Below are positions 41,799 through 49,713 of a stretch of DNA of 64,000 nt, piece after piece. The position numbers and the translations under genes are program-made. Numbering within the stretch: position 1 is the first letter of the stretch; every line of letters starts with the position of its first letter. Source of the stretch: Erythrobacter sanguineus (GTDB taxonomy: Bacteria; Pseudomonadota; Alphaproteobacteria; Sphingomonadales; Sphingomonadaceae); NCBI RefSeq assembly GCF_900143235.1, contig NZ_FRDF01000010.1:1-64000 (forward strand), read 5' to 3'. The notes beneath the pieces are model-generated. The model was given only the letters and a program-made list of their open reading frames with translations. It had not been told where the DNA came from and did no database searches.

Positions 41799-43543
41799 GT
41801 CGCTTGTCCCTTGCGCGCTGCTTTGCGGCGCAGGGCAGGTGGTTCGCTGAAAACCGTGAGACGTTCATAGGCGAGCCGGTTGCGGCCCGAAGCCTTGGCC
41901 TCGTACATCAGCGCATCCGCGCGGGCGTAGAATTCGGCGAATTGCATGGTCTGGTGCGCCGCCCGCGACAGCATGATCACTCCCATGCTCGCAGTCACCG
42001 GCAGTTCGAGTCCAGGCACGTCCTGCGCGATGCGCAGCGGGATCGCCTGCCGCAACGCCTCGGCCCGGTGGAGCGTATTTTCGCCGCGCAACAGCACCAC
42101 GAATTCCTCGCCGCCCAGCCGCACTGCGATTGAATCCCGATCCCCGGCGGCGCGGATCGCATTGGCGCAGGCAATCAGCGCCGCATCGCCCATCTGGTGG
42201 CCATGCCGGTCGTTGATCGCCTTGAACCGGTCAAGATCGACCAGCGCGAAGGTATCGAAGCCCTGTGTCAGCAAGGCATCGAAGCGCGCCTCGATCGCGC
42301 GGCGGTTCATCAACCCGGTGAGCGAATCGCGGGTCGAAATCTGCTCCAGCATCCGCGCCTCGGTCAGCGCCGCATCGCGTTCATTGCGGATCGCAAGGAA
42401 ACGGTCGGCAATCGCAAGGCTGATCACCACCACCTCGATCCCCGTGGCAAGGAACATCATCAGGTCGAGGTTTGACGGGCCGGCATAGATCCCGAGCCCG
42501 CGGAGCAGCCGCGCTATCGAGGTGAGGATAAGCGGGAACCATGCCGCTGCCACGAACCTGGCAGAGCGGCTGCCGCGCAAGATCGCATGGACCAGCGCCA
42601 CCGACACCACCATCGCCGAAGGCATGATGGTGAGGAAATAGCCGGTATCGTCGAACGCCTGGGTCGCGTGAAGCTGCAAGGCAAAGAAGCCCGGCACTGC
42701 AATCGTCCAGCATCCCGTCCAGTAGGTGATCCGTCGCATGCGCCGCGACAAGGCCCCGCGCTCGAGGAATTCGCTCAGGAACAGCAGTGCCGCACCGCAG
42801 CCCACCGCCCAGCACAGCGGCGCCATGACCGCGAGGAACGCGACCGGCAGGCTCGCAAGGACCGAAATTACCCCGCCTGCAAACAGCACATAGCCCATCA
42901 TCGCGACGACCATGATCGAATGGAACATCACGAAGCGTTCGCGCAGGACGATGAAAAAGGTGATGTCGAACAGCAGCGGCAGCACCAGCATGCCCAGCAC
43001 CAGCGCCAGCAGCATCATTTCCTGCACGCTGCGATAGGCATCTTCGGGATCATGCACGACCCCGGCTTCGGACAGCAGCGGGATCGAATGCGGGCGGTCG
43101 ATCCGCACCAGCAGAGCCTCGGTCTCGGGGGTGACAACGGGCAGCGGCAGGCGGAACACCGGTCCGGCCGGGAACGTGCGGCCATCGGCTTCGGCAAAGC
43201 TGCGTCCGCGCAAGCTGCCCCCGGTATCGAGCGAATAGATCGTGATCCGCTCGTGCCGCGATGTGCGGGTCAAGAAATGGCGCGGCACCTTCGCGCCCTG
43301 CCAGTCGGCGGCTTCAAACCGGAGCCAGGCAACCGGCCGGTCAGCCTGCCAGCCGGTGTCGGTGCAGTTCCACGCTGAACGGTCGATCATCGCCTCGGCA
43401 CTGCGGCTGGAGTCGGACGCGGCGTGGCAGCGCGGGGAAAAAACGCCGCCAGCCTGATCATCCGCCGCGGCAGGCGCAGCAAGGCCCAGCGCGACCAGCG
43501 CAGCAGCCATCCATAGCCATATCGTCAGGCGCAATCGTCCCAT
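41795..43543 (-). CDS. diguanylate cyclase with 7TMR-DISM-like sensor
   Basis: This 582-residue protein has a signal peptide, a periplasmic beta-rich domain of about 150 residues (VAWLRFEAADW, ITIYSLDTGG), seven hydrophobic segments (about 185-380), a short coiled linker (RNERDAALTEARMLEQ) and a C-terminal GGDEF domain. That domain has DSLTGLMNRRAIEARFD, VDLDRFKAINDRHGHQMGD and active-site GGEEF at 477-481, so it should make cyclic-di-GMP. The inhibitory RxxD I-site five residues before GGEEF is absent (DRDS instead). The ligand sensed outside is unknown. Confidence 0.92.
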   Translation of the reverse strand: MGRLRLTIWLWMAAALVALGLAAPAAADDQAGGVFSPRCHAASDSSRSAEAMIDRSAWNCTDTGWQADRPVAWLRFEAADWQGAKVPRHFLTRTSRHERITIYSLDTGGSLRGRSFAEADGRTFPAGPVFRLPLPVVTPETEALLVRIDRPHSIPLLSEAGVVHDPEDAYRSVQEMMLLALVLGMLVLPLLFDITFFIVLRERFVMFHSIMVVAMMGYVLFAGGVISVLASLPVAFLAVMAPLCWAVGCGAALLFLSEFLERGALSRRMRRITYWTGCWTIAVPGFFALQLHATQAFDDTGYFLTIMPSAMVVSVALVHAILRGSRSARFVAAAWFPLILTSIARLLRGLGIYAGPSNLDLMMFLATGIEVVVISLAIADRFLAIRNERDAALTEARMLEQISTRDSLTGLMNRRAIEARFDALLTQGFDTFALVDLDRFKAINDRHGHQMGDAALIACANAIRAAGDRDSIAVRLGGEEFVVLLRGENTLHRAEALRQAIPLRIAQDVPGLELPVTASMGVIMLSRAAHQTMQFAEFYARADALMYEAKASGRNRLAYERLTVFSEPPALRRKAARKGQAT

Positions 43544-43691
43544 GTCTTGGCGCTACCACACAAGCCCTTACGATGCTGTTAAACGAAACATCTCCATTCC
43601 GGAGAGAAGTTGTCGTAAAATCAGATATTTGGTTTCAGGGCTGGGTTCTTTTGCGGGCGTCTTCGCGAAGGCGCGGACCTATCTGGCGCGC

Positions 43692-43709
43692 GCGTCATGC
43701 GGTTGTCAT
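43692..43709 (+). promoter_or_regulatory. Pho box upstream of pstS
   Basis: GCGTCAT (43692-43698) and TTGTCAT (43703-43709) are direct repeats with the 11-base period of PhoB sites (consensus CTGTCAT, four bases, CTGTCAT). The box ends 44 bases before the pstS start, the right place to replace a -35. Confidence 0.65.
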
Positions 43710-43753
43710 GAACAGGCACTAGCGGCCATGGGCTATCACCATCAGGATCACCC

Positions 43754-44815
43754 ATGCCCGCACCGATCACCACCATCGCCAGGACTGGCGTCGCACTTGC
43801 TCTGGCTGCGCTCACCCTTTCTGCCTGTGACAGTGGCGGCGGCGGAGCGCGCAATTCGGTGCATGCGGTCGGTTCATCGACGGTCTATCCCTTTGCCAAG
43901 CTGGTGGCGGAAAGCTTTTCCCGCTCGAACACTGATTTCCGCTCTCCGCTGATCGAATCCACCGGCACTGGCAACGGTATCCAGCTGTTTTGCAAGGGTC
44001 TGGGATCGAACACCCCCGACATGGTCAACGCCTCGCGCCGGATGAAGGCAAGCGAGTTTGAGCGCTGCCTTGCCAACAAAGTCGACGAGATCATCGAATT
44101 GCAGGTAGGGCTTGACGGGATTGCCTTCGCTTCGTCGCAGGACGGGATCATGCTCAACCTGTCCCCCCGGACGGTTTACGAAGCGCTCGCCGCCAGCCCC
44201 TATGGCCGCGAACAGACGGCCAAGACCTGGGCCGATGTCGATCCGGCGCTGCCAGCCGATCCCATTCTGGTCTACGGCCCGCCCAGCACTTCGGGCACGC
44301 GCGATGCGCTGAAGGAACTGGTGCTTGAAGTCGGCTGCGCGTCAAACCCGGAAATGGCCGCGCTCAAGAAGAGCGATGAAAACCGCTACAAGCAGGTCTG
44401 CACCGAAGTGCGCGACGATGGCGGCTATGTCGATCAGGGCGAACAGGACAACCTCATCGTCCAGAAGATCGAAAGCAATCCGCGTGCGGTCGGCATCTTC
44501 GGCTTTTCCTATCTCGATGAAAACGCCGACAAGGTGCAAGGCCTGCCGATGAACGGGGTTCAGCCCACCTATGACAACATCGCCAGCTTCGCCTATCCCG
44601 GCGCGCGGCCGCTTTATGTTTATGTAAAGAAAGCGCACATGCGCGCGATCCCGGGCCTTGGCGCCTATATGGACGAATGGGCCAAGAGCTGGAAAAAGGA
44701 CGGCCCGCTGGCCCGTATCGGCATGGTCGCGATGACACCCGAAGCGATGGAGGCCAATCTCCGCAAGGTGCGCGAACAGATCGTCCTCACCCGCGAGGAT
44801 CTCGCCGCAGATTAA
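43754..44815 (+). CDS. pstS: phosphate ABC transporter substrate-binding lipoprotein PstS
   Basis: The 353-residue product has a lipoprotein signal with lipobox LSAC (Cys 25). A type II periplasmic binding fold follows, with VHAVGSSTVYPFAKLVAESF, ESTGTGNGIQLFCKG, VNASRRMKASE and VYGPPSTSGTRDALKEL, which are phosphate-contacting loops of PstS (Ser, Thr, Arg and Gly residues). It captures phosphate for PstCAB. No pstC, pstA, pstB or phoU follows; an unrelated membrane gene does. A Pho box lies upstream. Confidence 0.92.
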   Translation: MPAPITTIARTGVALALAALTLSACDSGGGGARNSVHAVGSSTVYPFAKLVAESFSRSNTDFRSPLIESTGTGNGIQLFCKGLGSNTPDMVNASRRMKASEFERCLANKVDEIIELQVGLDGIAFASSQDGIMLNLSPRTVYEALAASPYGREQTAKTWADVDPALPADPILVYGPPSTSGTRDALKELVLEVGCASNPEMAALKKSDENRYKQVCTEVRDDGGYVDQGEQDNLIVQKIESNPRAVGIFGFSYLDENADKVQGLPMNGVQPTYDNIASFAYPGARPLYVYVKKAHMRAIPGLGAYMDEWAKSWKKDGPLARIGMVAMTPEAMEANLRKVREQIVLTREDLAAD

Positions 44816-44859
44816 ACCAGCGATTGCCGCGGGCAAGGCCGCGCGGTAACCTGACGGCC

Positions 44860-46014
44860 ATGAGCGCCCGCAAAATCGCAGCATGGCACGAAGCCGGCCT
44901 GATCGATGCGGCGACGCGCGACCGTTTGCTGGCGCATGAGGCCGAACACGCCCGTCCGCTGGCGCTGTGGGCGGTGTTCGGTATCGGTGCGCTGGCGATC
45001 GGGCTGGGGCTGGTTTCGGTGATTGCCGCCAATTGGGAGGACATCCCCGGACAGCTGCGGCTGGCGGTGCATCTTGCGCTGATTGTTGCTGCGCTTGCTG
45101 CGCTGTTCCTGCGTGAAGCCCGGATGGCGGCGGCATCACCATGGGCAGTCGAGGCGCTGCTGTTCGTTAGCGCGGCACTGGGCCTCACGTTTTTCGGTCA
45201 TCTTGGGCAGGTCTACCAGACATCCTCGCCGTTGTGGCAGCCGCTGGCGGTGTGGCTGGCGCTGTTCGCGCCGGTGCTGCTGCTGATGGGGCGAAGCTGG
45301 CCTGCGGCGGCAGCGGTCATGGGCGGAATGATCTGGTGCGTGTGGGACTATGTCGGGGCAAGCATCGGCTTCGGATCGGTGGTGCGCCATGGGGCTGATC
45401 CGGCCTATTTGTGGCTGGCATTCGTAAGCGCGGCTCCGGTGCTGTCCGCTCCGCTGGCGGCTGCGATGCGCACCCGCAGCACCCGCAGCGATTTCTGGCG
45501 GCGGCTCGAACAATTGGCACTGGCCTATGCGGTGGGAGGTGCGTCCTTTGCTTGCGTGCTGGCGAGTGCGGGCGGCTTCGCGGACGGTGAAATGACGCAG
45601 GAAGCGTCCAGCATGGTGCTGCGGGGCGTGGTCGCAGTGCTTGCGGGTGTTGGCGTGGTGTTGGCCCGGCGGGGCGTCTCCGGCCAGATGGCGGGCGCGA
45701 TTATTGCCGGAGCCGGTGTGGCCATGCCGCTTGCCTATGGCGCGGATGACCTCACCATTCCCGCTGCTGCGCTGTTCATGATGCTGTGGATCGGTATCGC
45801 CGCCGCCGCACTTGCCGCGCATTGGCGCGGGGTGTTCCAGCTGGCGGTGGCGGTGATTGCCTTCAGGCTCATCATCCTCAGTTTCGAACTGGCGGGCGAT
45901 CTTCTGGCAAGCGGTTTCGGGCTGATCGCGTCGGGTGTGCTGATCCTCGGCGTGGCATGGGCGGCGGTGCGGGTGTCGAAACGTTTCGCCCCGGATGTGG
46001 AGGGCGAGGCATGA
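44860..46014 (+). CDS. DUF2157 multi-spanning membrane protein
   Basis: The cytoplasmic N-terminus MSARKIAAWHEAGLIDAATRDRLLAHE is the signature start of DUF2157 (a short helical repeat-like motif). About ten hydrophobic segments follow to residue 370, including FGIGALAIGLGLVSVIAANWEDIP. The family has no established function. It is 384 residues, with the last codon overlapping the ATG of the GDYXXLXY gene (ATGA at 46011-46014), and the two families are commonly neighbours. The C-terminal tail is cytoplasmic and short. Confidence 0.85.
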   Translation: MSARKIAAWHEAGLIDAATRDRLLAHEAEHARPLALWAVFGIGALAIGLGLVSVIAANWEDIPGQLRLAVHLALIVAALAALFLREARMAAASPWAVEALLFVSAALGLTFFGHLGQVYQTSSPLWQPLAVWLALFAPVLLLMGRSWPAAAAVMGGMIWCVWDYVGASIGFGSVVRHGADPAYLWLAFVSAAPVLSAPLAAAMRTRSTRSDFWRRLEQLALAYAVGGASFACVLASAGGFADGEMTQEASSMVLRGVVAVLAGVGVVLARRGVSGQMAGAIIAGAGVAMPLAYGADDLTIPAAALFMMLWIGIAAAALAAHWRGVFQLAVAVIAFRLIILSFELAGDLLASGFGLIASGVLILGVAWAAVRVSKRFAPDVEGEA

Positions 46015-46586
46015 GCCGGCTGCTCCGCCTTGCTGCCGTGCTGATCCCCGCGCTTGGTCTGGCGGGCCTGTGGGGCATGAGCGACCACACCTACAGACAG
46101 GGCACGGAGTGGGAGGTGCCGATCATGGGCTACGACCCGCGCGACATCCTGCGCGGGCACTATGTCGAATTTACCTATGACTGGCCGCGTGAAGGTGCAG
46201 CGGAAGGCAGGCTGGCGTACCTGTGCCTGTTTGGCGATCCGCCGCGGCTTGATCGTGCCGTTCCCGCCGAAAGCGAGGCTGACCTCGCGGATTGCGCCCA
46301 TCCTGCCAAGGCCGATCCGAACCACATCTATGGCATGTCCAGCCTTGAACGCGGGCGGCTCTATCTCGATCAGAACCGCGCCCGCGTGCTTGATAAGCAA
46401 TTGCGGAACCGCGACCAGCGCGGGATCGTCACCATCCGCCAGCGCGAGGACGGCAGCTTTACCCCTATCGCCATCCACTTCCGCCCGCACACCCCCGAAG
46501 AGCGTGCCGGGCGCGATATGCCGGAACAACGCCCCTTCACCCCGCCGCCGATCATGGACACGCCTAGCGGAAATCCTCGCCCGTAG
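46011..46586 (+). CDS. GDYXXLXY-domain protein, membrane-anchored
   Basis: The 191-residue product has one N-terminal membrane segment (LLRLAAVLIPALGLAGLWG). It is followed by WEVPIMGYDPRDILRGHYVEFTYDW, where GHYVEFTY stands for the family motif GDYxxLxY with Asp replaced by His. The C-terminal half is soluble, probably periplasmic, with VTIRQREDGSFTPIAIHFRP. The function is unknown in the family. It pairs with DUF2157. Its 3' end overlaps the convergent ATP-grasp gene by 23 bases (46564-46586). Confidence 0.8.
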   Translation: MSRLLRLAAVLIPALGLAGLWGMSDHTYRQGTEWEVPIMGYDPRDILRGHYVEFTYDWPREGAAEGRLAYLCLFGDPPRLDRAVPAESEADLADCAHPAKADPNHIYGMSSLERGRLYLDQNRARVLDKQLRNRDQRGIVTIRQREDGSFTPIAIHFRPHTPEERAGRDMPEQRPFTPPPIMDTPSGNPRP

Positions 46587-47478
46587 CCGCGATCCGGGCC
46601 TTCAACCCTTCCTGGCAGATATTCTGGATTTCGATTCCGGGATGCGCGTTGACTTCGATCACCAGCGGGCCTTCGTTGACGTCGAGCACGATATCCGCCC
46701 CGCAGTAACCCAGTCCGACGGCGGGTCCGCAATTCGCCGCGAGTTCCAGCACGCGCTCCCAGCCGGGAATGGCAAACCCGATCAGCGGCACGCCGGTATC
46801 GGGGTGATGGGTGATGGGCGTGCCTTTCACCACCGCGCGGGTGATCCTGCCGGTGATCATGTCGATCCCCGCGCCGATTGCGCGCTGGTGGAGGTTGGCC
46901 TTGCCATCGGATTCATTGGTCGGCAGCCGCACCATTGCCATCAGTGGGGTATGGTGCAGGCTGATGACGCGCAGATCGGGCAGGCCTTCGGGCACGATCC
47001 CCGCCAGCGCCGGATCGGCGATGATCAGCGGTTCGATCAGCGCGGCGTCCTCGGCCGCGGAATCGCCTGAAAAGCCGCCATCGACGACCTTCTGGATGTG
47101 GTGCATCACCGCGTCCTCGGTCAGGGCTGCGCCCGATCCCTTGAACCAGGTGTTCCCTTCGCGCCGCACCGCCAGCAGGATCCCGTCGCCCTGCGATCCG
47201 CGCGCGGGCTTGATCGCCCAGGCATCGGGCATGTCGCGCAGGGGTTTGAATTCGCCAAGTTTCTGGTGGTCGTCGATCACCGCCACAGTGCCGGTGCAGG
47301 CGATCCCGGCCGCCTCCAGCGCCACTTTGGCTGCCACCTTGTCACGCGCCCGCTCGATCGCGCTGCGCGCGTTGTATTTCGCGATCAATGCGTTGCGCAT
47401 GTTGATCCCGAGAATCTCGTCGAGCGGATTATGGAGCCGAGGGGCACCGCCGAATATCTTTCCCAGACCCATGACCAT
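46564..47478 (-). CDS. ATP-grasp ligase, alpha-L-glutamate ligase-like (RimK-related)
   Basis: This 304-residue protein has an ATP-grasp core: DKVAAKVALEAAGIACTGTVAVID, the ATP-binding AWAIKPARGSQGDGILLAVRR, LPDLRVISLHHTPLMAMVRLPT and the metal-ligand strand ADIVLDVNEGPLVIEVNAHPGIEIQNICQEGLKAR. Its N-terminus LGINMRNALIAKYNAR is typical of the RimK-related ligase family found beside 7TM proteins. Such enzymes form amide bonds between an acceptor carboxylate and an amino acid. The substrate is unknown. It follows the 7TM gene stop by a single base, so it is co-translated. ATG 47478 or 47472. Confidence 0.82.
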   Translation of the reverse strand: MVMGLGKIFGGAPRLHNPLDEILGINMRNALIAKYNARSAIERARDKVAAKVALEAAGIACTGTVAVIDDHQKLGEFKPLRDMPDAWAIKPARGSQGDGILLAVRREGNTWFKGSGAALTEDAVMHHIQKVVDGGFSGDSAAEDAALIEPLIIADPALAGIVPEGLPDLRVISLHHTPLMAMVRLPTNESDGKANLHQRAIGAGIDMITGRITRAVVKGTPITHHPDTGVPLIGFAIPGWERVLELAANCGPAVGLGYCGADIVLDVNEGPLVIEVNAHPGIEIQNICQEGLKARIAATGEDFR

Positions 47479-47479
47479 G

Positions 47480-48640
47480 TCACACGTCCTCGACCTTGCG
47501 GATGATCCAGGCATTGTGAATCGGCGGCCTCCAGCTTTCCGGACCGCCGCCGGACGCGCCAACGCGAGGCAGGAATTGTGCCTCGCGATTGGGGATCACT
47601 TCGGATGTTGCCTGCGGAACCCGCCTTCGCGCGAATTCCTCGAGGTCGGCGGGCGAGTTTATGACCCACATGCCGGAAAGTGGCGGCACACCTCCTCCCG
47701 CCGCGGCAAGGGCCGGTCTGGCTGGGTGCGGCCCGGCCGGGCCTTCGCGTTCTTTGATCGGGGCCACACGCCGCCTATCCGGCCGCCCCTTGCGCCGCTC
47801 ATCGATCGCATCATCAGCCACATCTTCAGGCAGTACGAGCGATCTGCCCTGCAGTCGCCGTTCAAGCCAGATCGGGGCGAACCTGGCGATTTCCGAAAGC
47901 CGCAATCCGCGATACCGGCCAAGGATCGCAATCGCGATGCCGGTCGCCGCCGGCATCAGCAGCGGCGAAGCCTCGATCAGCGCCAGCGCGAAATCGCTGA
48001 CCATCACGAACTGGATCACGACTGCCAGAATGAAGGTGTTGAAGGCCATCAGCGCCGCCGGCTTGGCGCCGTCCTTGCCCCATTGCTTCCACCACCTTTC
48101 AACGCACAGCCCGCAGACGATCACCGGGAAGGCGTCCACCTGAAGCTTGGTATCGAGGATCATCTGCAGGGAAACCAGCACCAGCACGATCAGCGAGATC
48201 AGCACGCCCAGAAACCCGACCCGAGTCATGCGCAATTTGAGCAAGGTGGGCGTGACCAGCATTCCCGCCATCACCGACGAAATCAGCACCACCGGTCCCA
48301 TGACCGGGCCGATCTGCAGGAATGCCAGAGCGATCAGCATCGGGGTAAACAGGCCGAATGCCTTCAATCCGATAAAGCTGCGCGCCAGCACAACCAGAAA
48401 TGCGCCCAGCGGCAGCACCATCAGCAGGTTGGACGGCTTCAGCCCCCACACGGCTTGCGAAGTGGAAACGCCATTGAAGGACGATGGCAGCGAAAGAAAG
48501 GTGCCGGTATTGGCAAGCCCGAGCGCGACCAGCACAGCAATGCACAGTCCGACGACGATCCCGATATAGATCGGGCGCCGGATCTGCGGCGTCGCTCTTT
48601 CCCAGAACTGCCGAAAGGTCGAGATCAGTCTAGAACGCAT
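47480..48640 (-). CDS. 7TM-domain membrane protein without transglutaminase domain
   Basis: This 386-residue protein has one hydrophobic segment near residues 22-45 and seven between about 72 and 240 (LLMVLPLGAFLVVLARSFIGLKAFGLFTPMLIALAF, then VGFLGVLISLIVLVLVSLQMIL). RYRGLRLSEIARFAPIW follows, as in the 7TM domain usually fused to an inactive transglutaminase (UUP1 type). Here that periplasmic domain is missing, and a cytoplasmic tail of about 120 Pro/Arg-rich residues replaces it. It starts 11 bases inside the end of the barrel gene and is followed by the ATP-grasp gene. Confidence 0.8.
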   Translation of the reverse strand: MRSRLISTFRQFWERATPQIRRPIYIGIVVGLCIAVLVALGLANTGTFLSLPSSFNGVSTSQAVWGLKPSNLLMVLPLGAFLVVLARSFIGLKAFGLFTPMLIALAFLQIGPVMGPVVLISSVMAGMLVTPTLLKLRMTRVGFLGVLISLIVLVLVSLQMILDTKLQVDAFPVIVCGLCVERWWKQWGKDGAKPAALMAFNTFILAVVIQFVMVSDFALALIEASPLLMPAATGIAIAILGRYRGLRLSEIARFAPIWLERRLQGRSLVLPEDVADDAIDERRKGRPDRRRVAPIKEREGPAGPHPARPALAAAGGGVPPLSGMWVINSPADLEEFARRRVPQATSEVIPNREAQFLPRVGASGGGPESWRPPIHNAWIIRKVEDV

Positions 48641-49559
48641 ATCCGACCGAAATGGTCAGCCGGTAACCCTCGCGTTCGCGGATGGGTTCGTTGCTGCCGG
48701 CAAAGATATACTTGGCTTCGCCTTCGATGCGCCATCTGCCCGGCCACCACAGCACCTCCACCTCGGGCACGACCAGCCGGTCGCGGCGTTGATTGCCGGC
48801 ATCGGTCAGGCGGCCGTCGAATCGGGTGCGGATCACCTCGATCGCCGGGCGTATGCGCAGATCGGGAGTGATCGGGCGGGTATAGGCGACCCCTGCAGAT
48901 TCGCGCTCGTACCCGCGCCGTGCATCGTCGGAACGGATTGATTCGGCGCGCAGGTCAAAGGCCAGATAGTGATAGCGACCGAAGCGGCGGCGATATTGTG
49001 CGTCGACGCGCGGCCCCTCGCCGGTGGTCTCGGCCAGCGGCCCATTGGCATATTCGCGATCCCGCCAGCTTCCCTGCACGCGCACGCGATGCGCGCGTTC
49101 GGGTTCCCAGGTCAGTCGCGCCGAACCCTGCCATTCGTCGGTATCATTGGCCTCGACCGAAACCGCGTCATCGAAATGCCGCGCCTGAAGCTGTAGCTCC
49201 CAGTCTTTCTCGATGTCGGTCTGGATGGTCGCGGTGAAGCGGTCGCGGGCAAAGTCACGCCGCCCTTCGCCAAGCCGGAACACCTCGATCCGGTCGGCCT
49301 CCAGCCGCAGTCGCACGCCGCGCTTTTCCAGCGCCAGGCCGACCTGCCCGCGGACGCTGACCGCCTCGCCATCGACCACCAGATCATTGTCACGGGTGGT
49401 GGTCTGGGCGCTCACTGTCTGCACCTCGATGCGGGCATCAGGTTCGAGCTGCCAGCCCGAATTCTGCGCTGTTGCCGGTGCTGCGACAGAGATCGCAAGC
49501 ACAGACATCGCAAGCAATGTGACAAACATCCGGACGTAGCCGGGCATGGAGTAATGCAT
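48630..49559 (-). CDS. outer-membrane beta-barrel protein, unknown
   Basis: A signal peptide (MSVLAISVAAPATAQ) is followed by about 280 residues of alternating polar/hydrophobic strands with many aromatic residues. Examples are GVRLRLEADRIEVFRL, DWELQLQARHFDDAVSV, YHYLAFDLRAESIRSD and WRIEGEAKYIF. The end, YRLTISVGYAF, is a terminal-phenylalanine barrel signal. I count roughly twelve to fourteen strand-like segments. No known family is recognised. It is the first gene of the operon with the 7TM and ATP-grasp genes. ATG 49559 follows GGGGG; ATG 49544 is also possible. Confidence 0.75.
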   Translation of the reverse strand: MHYSMPGYVRMFVTLLAMSVLAISVAAPATAQNSGWQLEPDARIEVQTVSAQTTTRDNDLVVDGEAVSVRGQVGLALEKRGVRLRLEADRIEVFRLGEGRRDFARDRFTATIQTDIEKDWELQLQARHFDDAVSVEANDTDEWQGSARLTWEPERAHRVRVQGSWRDREYANGPLAETTGEGPRVDAQYRRRFGRYHYLAFDLRAESIRSDDARRGYERESAGVAYTRPITPDLRIRPAIEVIRTRFDGRLTDAGNQRRDRLVVPEVEVLWWPGRWRIEGEAKYIFAGSNEPIREREGYRLTISVGYAF

Positions 49560-49662
49560 CACGTAAGCCCCCGTTGACTTACGCAGGTCTACGGGGAGGG
49601 CGTTTAGAAAATCCTAACCGTGTTCTTCAACCATCATGGAAGCCGGAATTATCATGAAAGAC

Positions 49663-49695
49663 AGGCGGGTAATCCGGCTGGACCACCCGCCTTTC
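49663..49695. terminator. bidirectional hairpin after the TonB receptor
   Basis: AGGCGGGT (49663-49670) and ACCCGCCT (49685-49692) form an 8-bp stem with a 14-base loop, flanked by AAAG and TTTC. On the minus strand it lies 22 bases after the receptor stop. Confidence 0.55.
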
Positions 49696-49713
49696 ACTAT
49701 CGCGGTTTCACCA

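Noticed and set aside
46811-48871. 686-codon frame on the plus strand opposite the 7TM/ATP-grasp operon
   Set aside because: Ser/Arg/Gln-rich low-complexity sequence typical of an antisense frame; it crosses gene boundaries of the opposite operon.
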